23,263 nt of DNA from Oscillospiraceae bacterium (GTDB lineage: Bacteria; Bacillota; Clostridia; Saccharofermentanales; Saccharofermentanaceae), in NCBI GenBank assembly GCA_902795955.1, contig CADBNJ010000025.1, forward strand, positions 1-23,263, written 5' to 3'. The position numbers and the translations under genes are program-made. Shown here in pieces: positions 14,790 through 21,689 of this stretch (positions within the stretch are counted from its first letter, which is position 1; each line of letters starts with the position of its first letter). Below the pieces are notes generated by a model. That model saw only the letters and a program-made list of their open reading frames with translations. It was not told the DNA's origin and searched no databases.

Positions 14790-15821
14790 ATGAGCGATTT
14801 GAAAGAATCCCTGATCGCACTGCAAAAGAAGTTTGACAGTGAGTTGTCCGAGGCTAATGATTCCAATGCTGCTGAGCAGCTCAGAGTCTCGTTCCTTGGC
14901 AAGAAGGGCAGCCTGACGCAGATATTGCGCGGAATGGGCCAGCTGTCATCTGAGGAGCGTCCGCAGGTCGGCAAGGTGGCAAATGAAGTCAGGGCGCATA
15001 TGGAGGCTTATCTGACTGATAAGATCAATTCCATCAAGGAACTGGAGAAGAGCCACAAGCTCAAGCGCGAAGTTATTGACGTTACGATCCCTTCGAAGTT
15101 TGAGGGCGCGGGTTCAAGGCATCCGCTCAATATGGCGATAAATGAGATCTGTGATATCTTCCTCGGATTGGGTTACAGCATCGGAGAGGGTCCTGAAGTC
15201 GAGTACGACAAGTATAATTTCGAGCTGCTGAGGATCCCGGAAGGACATCCTTCAAGAGATACGCAGGATACTTTCTATATTACCGACAACATCCTTCTCA
15301 GGACGCAGACGTCCGGTCTTCAGATAAGGACTATGGAGAAGCAGAAGCCCCCGCTCAAGGTAATATGCCCCGGTAAGGTGTACAGGTCTGATGCTCTCGA
15401 CAGCACGCATTCGCCTGTTTTCCATCAGATCGAAGGACTTGTTGTTGATAAGGGTGTTACGATGGGAGATCTCGTCGGATCCCTGCAGCTGTTCGCGAAG
15501 AAGCTCTTCGGTGAAGATACGAAGATAAGGCTCAGACCTCATCATTTCCCGTTCACGGAGCCTTCCGTTGAGGTTGATCTTACCTGCTGGTCATGCGGCG
15601 GCAAGGGATGCCGTGTATGTAAGGGAGAGGGCTGGATCGAGGTTCTTGGTGCCGGTATGGTTCACCCTGAGGTCCTCGAGAATTGCGGGATCGATTCCGA
15701 AGTCTACAGCGGATTTGCTTTCGGTATCGGCGTGGAGCGTACTGCAATGGGCAGGTACGGCATTGACGACATCCGTCTCCTCTATGAGAACGATGTCAGA
15801 TTCCTGAAGCAGTTCAAGTGA
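14790..15821 (+). CDS. pheS: Phenylalanyl-tRNA synthetase alpha subunit
   Basis: The catalytic subunit of the alpha2-beta2 class II enzyme that charges tRNA-Phe. It has 343 residues, full length. The N-terminal coiled coil (about 1-90) contains [16 protein letters not shown]. The class II core has [22 protein letters not shown] and FRDTQDTF-like PSRDTQDTF. Motif 2 is [21 protein letters not shown], and [15 protein letters not shown] and motif 3 [22 protein letters not shown] follow. A Cys cluster ([17 protein letters not shown]) is usual in Firmicute PheS. GGGAGG lies 9 bp before the ATG and is partly inside a small hairpin (14768-14781). pheT follows 19 bp downstream with a nearly identical ribosome-site leader. 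Confidence 0.97.
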   Translation: MSDLKESLIALQKKFDSELSEANDSNAAEQLRVSFLGKKGSLTQILRGMGQLSSEERPQVGKVANEVRAHMEAYLTDKINSIKELEKSHKLKREVIDVTIPSKFEGAGSRHPLNMAINEICDIFLGLGYSIGEGPEVEYDKYNFELLRIPEGHPSRDTQDTFYITDNILLRTQTSGLQIRTMEKQKPPLKVICPGKVYRSDALDSTHSPVFHQIEGLVVDKGVTMGDLVGSLQLFAKKLFGEDTKIRLRPHHFPFTEPSVEVDLTCWSCGGKGCRVCKGEGWIEVLGAGMVHPEVLENCGIDSEVYSGFAFGIGVERTAMGRYGIDDIRLLYENDVRFLKQFK

Positions 15822-15840
15822 TAACGGAGGTTTTGGATAT

Positions 15841-18261
15841 ATGAAAGCACCATTGATTTGGCTTAAAGATTTCACTGATATTGATGTTGACGTCAAGACA
15901 CTGGCTGATGCCATGACTATCTCCGGCTCAAAGGTCGAGACGATAGAGACCACAGGCGACAGTATCTCGGATGTTTACACAGGTAAGATAACAGACATTA
16001 AGGATCATCCCGATTCGGATCATCTGCATGTCGTTACGGTTGATATGGGAAGGGACGATCTTGGACACAGCCTCCAGATAGTCTGCGGCGCTCCGAACGT
16101 ATATGTCGGAATGATCTGCCCGGTTGCAGTCGTAGGTGCAAAGCTCCCCGGCGGCAATATCAAGAAGGGCAAGCTGAGAGGCGTTGACAGCTACGGTATG
16201 TGCTGTTCGATTGACGAACTCGGCGTATCGGCAGAAGGTCACCCCGGCGCTGAGGAATACGGACTCTGGAATATGCCTTCCGATACTCCTCTCGGAGTTG
16301 ACATCAAGGATATCTTAGGCCTCGGCGATTCCACCATCGAATTCGAGATCACACCGAACAGACCCGACTGCTTCTCAATCGAAGGACTCGGCAGGGAGGC
16401 TGCCGTTACACTCGGCAAGGAGTTCAAGCCGGTAGCTCCCGTGATCAGGCAGGAGGGACAGCTCAATACGGAGGATGTCGTTAAGATCGATATTGAAGCA
16501 CCTGACCTTTGCTACCGTTACTGCGGAAGGCTGGTCGAGGACGTTAAGATCGGCCCTTCTCCTTCGTGGATGGCCGAGCGTCTGACGCAGGCAGGGATGC
16601 GTCCCATTAACAACATCGTTGACATTACCAATTATGTCTGTCTTGAGATGGGCCAGCCGATGCACGCTTTCGATCTGAACTACCTCGCAGGAAAGCACAT
16701 CATCGTAAGGACTGCAAAGGAAGGCGAAGTGATCAAGACTCTTGACGGCAATGATCATGTTCTTAATCCATCCAATCTCGTTATCGCTGATGAGGAGAAG
16801 GCTTGTGCGATTGCGGGTGTAATGGGCGGCGAGAATTCGGAAGTTCTTCCCGAGACGACCACGATCCTGTTCGAGTCTGCTATGTTCAATCCCGTTTCCG
16901 TTCGAAAGACTGCCCTGAACAACGGCCTCCGCACTGAGGCATCCTCAAGATATGAGAAGAATCTCGATCCCGAGAATACCTTGCGTGCACTTAACAGGGC
17001 GTGTGAGCTCGTTGAGATCCTCGGATGCGGCAAGGTATCCAAGGGAGTGATCGATAACTATCCGACTAAGAGGGTGATGAATCACATTCCGTTCAGGCCT
17101 GACAGGATCAATGATTTCCTCGGCATCAAGGCTGATGAGTCATTCATGAAGGATGTGCTTACGAAGCTGGAGTGCAGCTTTGTAAATGAGAACGGACAGG
17201 AGATGATCGTACCTCCCACGTTCCGCCCCGATCTTGAGGCAGAAGCGGACATTGCGGAGGAAGTGGCAAGATTCTACGGCTACAACAATATCGAGCCGTC
17301 ACTTCTGTCGGGCAAAACGACAACTCTCGGCGGAAGGACATATTCGCAGAATGTAGTGGAGAAGATCTGCAATACTCTTGTATCTAACGGATACTATGAG
17401 GCGATCACTTATTCTTTCGAAGCGCCTTCAGAGCTTGATAACATGAAGCTCCCGGAGGATTCTCCTCTTCGTAAGCAGGTTAAGATCAGCAATCCTCTCG
17501 GAGATGATACATCGGTTATGAGAACGTCAATGATCCCTTCGATGATGAGGATAGCTGCGCGTAATTACAGCAGAGGCGTCAACAGCGCCAAGGTGTTCGA
17601 GACGGCATTTGTCTATCTTCCTGATGAGGATCCCGGCAAGCTCCCTGAGGAGAGAAGGATGCTCTGCGGATTCAACTATTCCTCGATGGTATCTGCAAAG
17701 AAGTCTGCTGTCTTCTATGAGACGCGCGATGCAATAGAAGAGCTTCTGAAGATCCTCGGTATAAGATCATACTCGTTCGAGCAGCTGACGGATGATCCTA
17801 CATATCATCCCGGATGTACCGCAAGGCTTATCGTTAACGGCAGACCCTGCGGCGTGATCGGCATCGTTCATCCCGATGTTGCACAGGCATTCGAGGCACC
17901 TGACAAGCTCTGTCTGTTCGATATCGAAGCGGCACCTCTGATCGCAGCTTCCAAGGCGGAACGTACATATAAGAGCATTCCGAGATTCCCTGCTATCCCC
18001 AGAGACCTCTCGCTCGTTGTCAGCAAGGATGTCAGCGTCAGCAAGATCATCAAGACTGCCAAGGCAGCCGGCGGCAAGTATCTGGAAGACTGTGAATTCT
18101 TCAATGTCTACGAGGATGAGAAGCTCGGAGACATGAAGGCTGTTGCGATCTCGCTTACCTTCAGGGCTCCCGATAAGACCCTCGCCGATGCTGATATCGC
18201 GGATGATCTTAACCGCGTGCTGGCAAAACTTGAGGAGAAGTGCGGTGCAAAGCTAAGATAA
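15841..18261 (+). CDS. pheT: Phenylalanyl-tRNA synthetase beta subunit
   Basis: The large, editing subunit of phenylalanyl-tRNA synthetase, 806 residues and complete. Domains in order: N-terminal fold, EMAP-II-like tRNA-binding domain (about 40-155, with HPDSDHLHVVTVD and GAPNV), B1/B3/B4 editing domains (GLGREAAVTL, TNYVCLEMGQPMHAFD, AGVMGG), B5 (about 400-480), the class-II-like core, and a C-terminal anticodon-binding FDX-ACB domain (about 705-806, beginning SIPRFPAIPRDLSLVV). GGAGG at 15826-15830 precedes the ATG. It ends the pheST unit. No classical terminator directly follows, but the inverted repeat at 18314-18348 could limit read-through. Confidence 0.97.
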   Translation: MKAPLIWLKDFTDIDVDVKTLADAMTISGSKVETIETTGDSISDVYTGKITDIKDHPDSDHLHVVTVDMGRDDLGHSLQIVCGAPNVYVGMICPVAVVGAKLPGGNIKKGKLRGVDSYGMCCSIDELGVSAEGHPGAEEYGLWNMPSDTPLGVDIKDILGLGDSTIEFEITPNRPDCFSIEGLGREAAVTLGKEFKPVAPVIRQEGQLNTEDVVKIDIEAPDLCYRYCGRLVEDVKIGPSPSWMAERLTQAGMRPINNIVDITNYVCLEMGQPMHAFDLNYLAGKHIIVRTAKEGEVIKTLDGNDHVLNPSNLVIADEEKACAIAGVMGGENSEVLPETTTILFESAMFNPVSVRKTALNNGLRTEASSRYEKNLDPENTLRALNRACELVEILGCGKVSKGVIDNYPTKRVMNHIPFRPDRINDFLGIKADESFMKDVLTKLECSFVNENGQEMIVPPTFRPDLEAEADIAEEVARFYGYNNIEPSLLSGKTTTLGGRTYSQNVVEKICNTLVSNGYYEAITYSFEAPSELDNMKLPEDSPLRKQVKISNPLGDDTSVMRTSMIPSMMRIAARNYSRGVNSAKVFETAFVYLPDEDPGKLPEERRMLCGFNYSSMVSAKKSAVFYETRDAIEELLKILGIRSYSFEQLTDDPTYHPGCTARLIVNGRPCGVIGIVHPDVAQAFEAPDKLCLFDIEAAPLIAASKAERTYKSIPRFPAIPRDLSLVVSKDVSVSKIIKTAKAAGGKYLEDCEFFNVYEDEKLGDMKAVAISLTFRAPDKTLADADIADDLNRVLAKLEEKCGAKLR

Positions 18262-18277
18262 AATTACAATTTTTCCG

Positions 18278-18301
18278 ATTTTCGTATTAATTCGGAGATT
18301 T
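18278..18301 (+). promoter_or_regulatory. Shared regulatory box, copy 2 (upstream of the Tad-like cluster)
   Basis: The core ATTTTCGTATTAATTCGGAG, followed by A and TTT, matches the comEC box at 3275-3298 in 22 of 24 bases; the two differences are single substitutions. TTCG is repeated at 10-bp spacing. The box begins 42 bp before the candidate -10 TATGAT (18320-18325), identical spacing to the comEC copy. The -35 position holds GATTTT, far from consensus, so an activator or alternative sigma factor is likely. Confidence 0.6.
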
Positions 18302-18313
18302 TCTAAAGCAAAT

Positions 18314-18348
18314 CCCCTGTATGATTAGTCTTACTAATTTTACAGGGG
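18314..18348 (+). promoter_or_regulatory. Long inverted repeat containing the -10 and hiding the ribosome site
   Basis: CCCCTGTA (18314-18321) pairs with TACAGGGG (18341-18348). After a 2x2 mismatch, ATTAGT (18324-18329) pairs with ACTAAT (18333-18338) around a CTT loop, giving 14 base pairs in all. The Shine-Dalgarno GGGGG (18345-18349) of the next gene is in the 3' arm. The -10 TATGAT (18320-18325) is in the 5' arm, and the predicted start near 18332 is in the loop. TTTTTT (18353-18358) follows four bases after the stem, so it could also act as a terminator or attenuator on RNA from pheT. Confidence 0.7.
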
Positions 18349-18358
18349 GTGATTTTTT

Positions 18359-18649
18359 ATGGGCTCAACTATTGAGACTGCAATCGTTTTTACTCTTGTT
18401 CTGCTTATCATCGTGACGCTGATAACAGGGCCGGAGAGGGTGTGCCTCGATTCGATCGGGGACTTGAAGTCAGGTATCAGGGAACTGGAGATCGAGCTTG
18501 AGGATTCCGAGGTTGCCGCTTTCTATGAGGTTAACGGAGTAAACATCTCGGATACTTCTCCGGAGAGGCTCTGCACATTCCTGTCGGGCATTTCCGATAA
18601 CTTCAGGCTCATCTACGGCGGATTATCTGAGCTTGCGGGAGGTGAGTAG
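18359..18649 (+). CDS. Small TadE-like pilin-type membrane protein
   Basis: A 96-residue protein whose hydrophobic segment starts at once: MGSTIETAIVFTLVLLIIVTLI (spanning residues 1-22, with Glu5), then an acidic soluble domain of about 70 residues with no recognised family. The ETAIxFT start matches the N-terminal segment of the third gene of this cluster (LETAITFTVTL), and both resemble TadE/pseudopilin N-termini where a conserved Glu opens the helix. A Gly precedes the segment, but Glu is at +4 rather than the canonical +5, so prepilin peptidase cleavage is uncertain. The ribosome site GGGGGTG lies in the 3' arm of the inverted repeat at 18314-18348. The next gene starts 1 bp after the stop, so this is an operon. 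Confidence 0.65.
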   Translation: MGSTIETAIVFTLVLLIIVTLITGPERVCLDSIGDLKSGIRELEIELEDSEVAAFYEVNGVNISDTSPERLCTFLSGISDNFRLIYGGLSELAGGE

Positions 18650-18650
18650 T

Positions 18651-19988
18651 ATGAGAAGACAGAAGAGGCACAACAAGTACGGGGCATCTACCGTATTCAT
18701 GGCGATCATTTTATCTGCGCTTGTGATCGTTGAGACAGTGTTCCTGACGCTCGTATCTGACATGAACAGGAAGATGGAACTGTCGAGGGCGCTCAAGTGC
18801 CAGGCGGAATCGATCCTGGCAGGGTATGACAGAGATCTGTTCGGCGTTTACGGAATATATGCTTTCGGACCGGATAAGTTAAGCGATGAAGTGTTCTGTA
18901 AGGTGCTCGCGGCCAATTCTTCCAAGGATCTTCCGGCTCTTGAGTGTACGGAGCTGGAAGAACTTGATGATTACGCACTCCGTAAGGCGATAATCAGTTA
19001 TTACTCCTACAGATCGGCGGGAATGCTTGCAAAGGAGTGCATGAAGCAGCTGTCGGGACTGACGGAAGGTCTTAAAGGCAGCGGCCTGCTCGCCAAGCTC
19101 AAAGAATACACGTCAAGCGGTGCGGCCGGCTATGTGTCAGACATATTGTCCGGTGCTGTTGATATTGAAGGAGTCCTTGCCGGAGCGGGCGGGAATTATG
19201 ATCTGTCAGGACTTAACAGATTCGTCGGGCTTCTCGATGACTGCAAGGACGATGTAACCAGTTATGACGGCGGCTTCGACCTGTTCGACATGGCCACGGT
19301 GACTGATCTTGTCGGCACGCTCGAGAAGATGACTTCAGATACGGGGGACGGATTATTAAGTGCTGTTGACCATGTCCTGATCGCCCATTATGCGGCGTTC
19401 AATTATGACTGTGTTATCGATAATAAGATCGACAGATCGATAACCGGTACGGGCTTTAAGCGCATACACGGCAAGGATTACTGCGATTCCGAATACATAA
19501 TGACCGGCAGCAGCGGCAAGACGGGAAGTTTTACCGTGTCTACGCTGATATTTGCCACGCTTTTTGCAAAGGAATTCCTGTCGGTCTATACGGATTCGGC
19601 AGCAAGGGCCAAATACAAGGCCATAGCCGTAATATTAAGCGTTGTAATAGGGATCCTGTCGGCAGGTACTGTGTTAATACAGCCCGATATCCTTGAGACA
19701 GTCATCATCGTTATCGTGTCGATATGCGGCGCGGCCAAAAGTCTTAAAGAACTTAAAAATGGCGGGACTGTCTCCTTCATCGAGAAGGACGGCGTGGAAT
19801 TTATCAAGCTCGGATACAGAGACTTCATGTTCCTTTTTACGCTCTTTACTCCTGACAGCTCATTGCTGCCGCGGATGCTTGAAGTGCTAAGAAGGGACTA
19901 CGGCGATCTCTATACGGGAATAAAGCTTGAGACTGAATACGGAGGAACAGGTTATGATATCACGAAGAGTTATGTCATGTACGAATAA
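18651..19988 (+). CDS. DUF5702/TadE-like membrane-anchored protein
   Basis: 445 residues from ATG 18651, with GGAGGTG 7 bp upstream (18638-18643); an upstream in-frame start at 18633 lacks this site. The N-terminus is basic (MRRQKRHNKYG), then a hydrophobic helix (STVFMAIILSALVIVETVFL), then SRALKCQAESILAGYDRDLFGVYGIYAF. This matches the pattern of clostridial DUF5702 proteins found with Tad pilus genes, where the mature protein faces outward. A large, probably extracellular, middle region follows. Near the end are two further hydrophobic segments (about 324-345 and 350-366). The +5 position after Gly11 is Phe, not Glu. The gene overlaps the following TadE-like gene by 35 bp. The family call is from memory of the N-terminal pattern; function is unknown. 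Confidence 0.6.
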   Translation: MRRQKRHNKYGASTVFMAIILSALVIVETVFLTLVSDMNRKMELSRALKCQAESILAGYDRDLFGVYGIYAFGPDKLSDEVFCKVLAANSSKDLPALECTELEELDDYALRKAIISYYSYRSAGMLAKECMKQLSGLTEGLKGSGLLAKLKEYTSSGAAGYVSDILSGAVDIEGVLAGAGGNYDLSGLNRFVGLLDDCKDDVTSYDGGFDLFDMATVTDLVGTLEKMTSDTGDGLLSAVDHVLIAHYAAFNYDCVIDNKIDRSITGTGFKRIHGKDYCDSEYIMTGSSGKTGSFTVSTLIFATLFAKEFLSVYTDSAARAKYKAIAVILSVVIGILSAGTVLIQPDILETVIIVIVSICGAAKSLKELKNGGTVSFIEKDGVEFIKLGYRDFMFLFTLFTPDSSLLPRMLEVLRRDYGDLYTGIKLETEYGGTGYDITKSYVMYE

Positions 19989-20991
19989 CAAGAAGGGATC
20001 GGTTGTCCTTGAGACAGCGATCACATTCACGGTAACATTAGTATTTATCTGCTCGATTATAAGCGTCATTGTGTTTATGCGCACGGACATCCTGATGCAG
20101 CGTTCTTTTGATCAGGCTTGTGAACAGACTGCTGTTCTTACGCCTCTGTCGATACCTCTGTCGGACACCGTAAGTGTTCTGGTAAATGCTTTTCCGGAAC
20201 TCGGCACAGGCAGCACGAAAGGCGGTGAGGTGATCAAAAAGGTTGCATCCCTGATCGGAGGGATCGATCTTTATACGGGAAATTCCCTGGAGAACCTCCT
20301 GCTGGAACAAACGCTTGCACACGACATTGCCAATAAGGTCAGAAGAGGATATATAGAGCGTAACGGCGGATCTGAGTTCTTTGTGCCCGATCTGATCGAT
20401 ATTGACATCAGGATCAACAAAAAGATGTGTATCATGGAGGTGACATGTACATACCGGGTACTGACGCTTGCAGGCAGCATAGAGCGGAAGATCTATTCGT
20501 CCGTGCCGGTGTACGGAAGGTTCGATCTTATGCTCAACCCTTTCGCGGCGAAGGATGAAGAGAGGGATATATGGAGCGAGGATAACTTTACGAGGGGGGA
20601 TTTCTTCAGGGAGGAGAACGGATCTAATCTTCCTAAGACATTTCCCGTCATTGATTCGTTCGATAACGGTACATGTACTTCGGTGTACAGCATTGATCTG
20701 ACATCACCGTATTATGCGTCGGACAGGCGCGTGACAAATCAGATTAAGGGCGAGATAGACAGCCTGGCGGACTTCGAAGGTGCGGATGTGATGATCAATA
20801 AGAGAAGATATGTTGTGGACGGCAGTGATATCCGCAGCCGGGTATTGACCGTGGTAATCCCCGGAAATGCCGATGATGCGTCCAGAGCGCGCGTCGAATC
20901 CATGACCGGATATGCTTCATCGCGCGGTGTTAAGATGAATATCGTGGAGTACGGGTCATCAGGCAGATATCAGGCTCGGCAGGGGACATAA
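19954..20991 (+). CDS. TadE-like pseudopilin with an extra C-terminal domain
   Basis: 345 residues from ATG 19954, with GGAGG at 19941-19945; the longer reading from TTG 19927 lacks a ribosome site. The N-terminus MISRRVMSCTNNKKG-SVVLE is a good prepilin-peptidase-type site: cleavage after Gly15 would leave Glu20 at +5, ahead of the hydrophobic helix TAITFTVTLVFICSIISVIVF. This fits TadE-type minor pseudopilins. Residues to about 200 resemble the TadE beta-rich part. The last 120 or so residues (KTFPVIDSFDNG through VKMNIVEYG) form a separate domain that I do not recognise. It overlaps the DUF5702-like gene by 35 bp. No Tad ATPase, TadB/C or prepilin peptidase is in the window. Confidence 0.65.
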   Translation: MISRRVMSCTNNKKGSVVLETAITFTVTLVFICSIISVIVFMRTDILMQRSFDQACEQTAVLTPLSIPLSDTVSVLVNAFPELGTGSTKGGEVIKKVASLIGGIDLYTGNSLENLLLEQTLAHDIANKVRRGYIERNGGSEFFVPDLIDIDIRINKKMCIMEVTCTYRVLTLAGSIERKIYSSVPVYGRFDLMLNPFAAKDEERDIWSEDNFTRGDFFREENGSNLPKTFPVIDSFDNGTCTSVYSIDLTSPYYASDRRVTNQIKGEIDSLADFEGADVMINKRRYVVDGSDIRSRVLTVVIPGNADDASRARVESMTGYASSRGVKMNIVEYGSSGRYQARQGT

Positions 20992-21013
20992 TATAATAAA
21001 TATTAAATATTAT

Positions 21014-21042
21014 TTGTAATAAACCCGATGTTGGGTTATCAT
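21014..21042 (+). promoter_or_regulatory. Candidate promoter for the small-membrane-protein/yerC/secA group
   Basis: TTGTAA (21014-21019) and TATCAT (21037-21042) are separated by 17 bp in an AT-rich gap after the Tad-like cluster. The predicted start near 21049 leaves room for GGAGG at 21061-21065. A small hairpin AACCC-GATGTT-GGGTT (21022-21037) lies in the spacer; its role is unclear. Confidence 0.4.
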
Positions 21043-21072
21043 TTATAGGATTGTATCATAGGAGGATTATGC

Positions 21073-21303
21073 GTGAAGACTAATAGTACTGTCAGAAGTC
21101 CCAAACTCGCAGGCTCGGCCGTAAGGAGCAGCAAAGTCGCTGAAATGAGCCTGGGTGACACGTTGAGGAAGGCCAAGAAGGATCTTTTCTTCACAAGGTG
21201 TGTTTACGGGATATTGTTTATCTTTATCGCAGCCGCGATCTTTGCACTGTTTTACTTCGGATACATCGATATGCTTATTGATTGGTTTTACTCACTGATG
21301 TGA
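21073..21303 (+). CDS. Small single-pass membrane protein, unknown function
   Basis: 76 residues from GTG 21073, with GGAGG 7 bp upstream (21061-21065). An ATG at 21069 is out of frame and stops after four codons. The first 45 residues are basic and polar (several Lys/Arg, likely cytoplasmic). One strong membrane helix follows (about 44-64, VYGILFIFIAAAIFALFYFGY), then a short tail. I recognise no family. It ends 20 bp before the YerC-like regulator and shares the direction and probably the transcript with secA. A link to secretion or the cell envelope is only a guess from position. Confidence 0.6.
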   Translation: MKTNSTVRSPKLAGSAVRSSKVAEMSLGDTLRKAKKDLFFTRCVYGILFIFIAAAIFALFYFGYIDMLIDWFYSLM

Positions 21304-21323
21304 ACGGGAGAATCTTCGGGATA

Positions 21324-21680
21324 ATGGATCACAAAGATAATTTTGTCAGCACGCTGAATAATGAAGAGCACGATGAACTGATCAATCTCTATCAGGCTAT
21401 CCTTACGATGCAGACGCCGGAAGAACTGCACAGCTTCTTTACCGATCTTTGTTCCGTTAACGAACTGAAGGCAATGCTGCACAGATGGCAGATCGTATTG
21501 AGGATCGATAAGGGCATGAGCTATGAGGAGATCATCAAGCGCCTTACGCCCGCTGAGGGAGTGAGCAAGAGCACTGTAAGTTCAACGACTATCTCAAGGG
21601 TTAAGAACTGCTACAACAACCAGGATGGCGGCTACAGGACCGCACTGAACAGACTGAAGAACAAAAATTTAGATATATGA
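21324..21680 (+). CDS. yerC: YerC/YecD family TrpR-like DNA-binding protein
   Basis: A 118-residue TrpR-superfamily helix-turn-helix protein, thought to be a transcription regulator with unknown targets. The family pattern is clear: NEEHDELINLYQAILTMQTPEEL, FFTDLCSVNELKAMLHRWQIVLRI, GMSYEEI and STTISRVKNCYNNQDGGYRTAL. The ATG at 21324 gives the family's usual start; a longer reading from TTG 21282 would run into the preceding gene and lacks support. Compared with the B. subtilis form, about nine residues (around TPAEGVSKSTV) are inserted just before the recognition helix. The gene ends 9 bp before secA. Confidence 0.82.
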   Translation: MDHKDNFVSTLNNEEHDELINLYQAILTMQTPEELHSFFTDLCSVNELKAMLHRWQIVLRIDKGMSYEEIIKRLTPAEGVSKSTVSSTTISRVKNCYNNQDGGYRTALNRLKNKNLDI

Positions 21681-21689
21681 GGTGAATGA

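Noticed and set aside
19927..19953. Longer N-terminus from TTG for the TadE-like gene
   Set aside because: No ribosome site; ATG 19954 has GGAGG at a good distance and gives a proper prepilin-like leader.
21031..21059. TTGGGT and TATCAT with 17-bp spacing as a promoter for the 76-residue gene
   Set aside because: Transcription would start at about 21066, after the GGAGG ribosome site at 21061-21065. The pair at 21014-21042 fits better.
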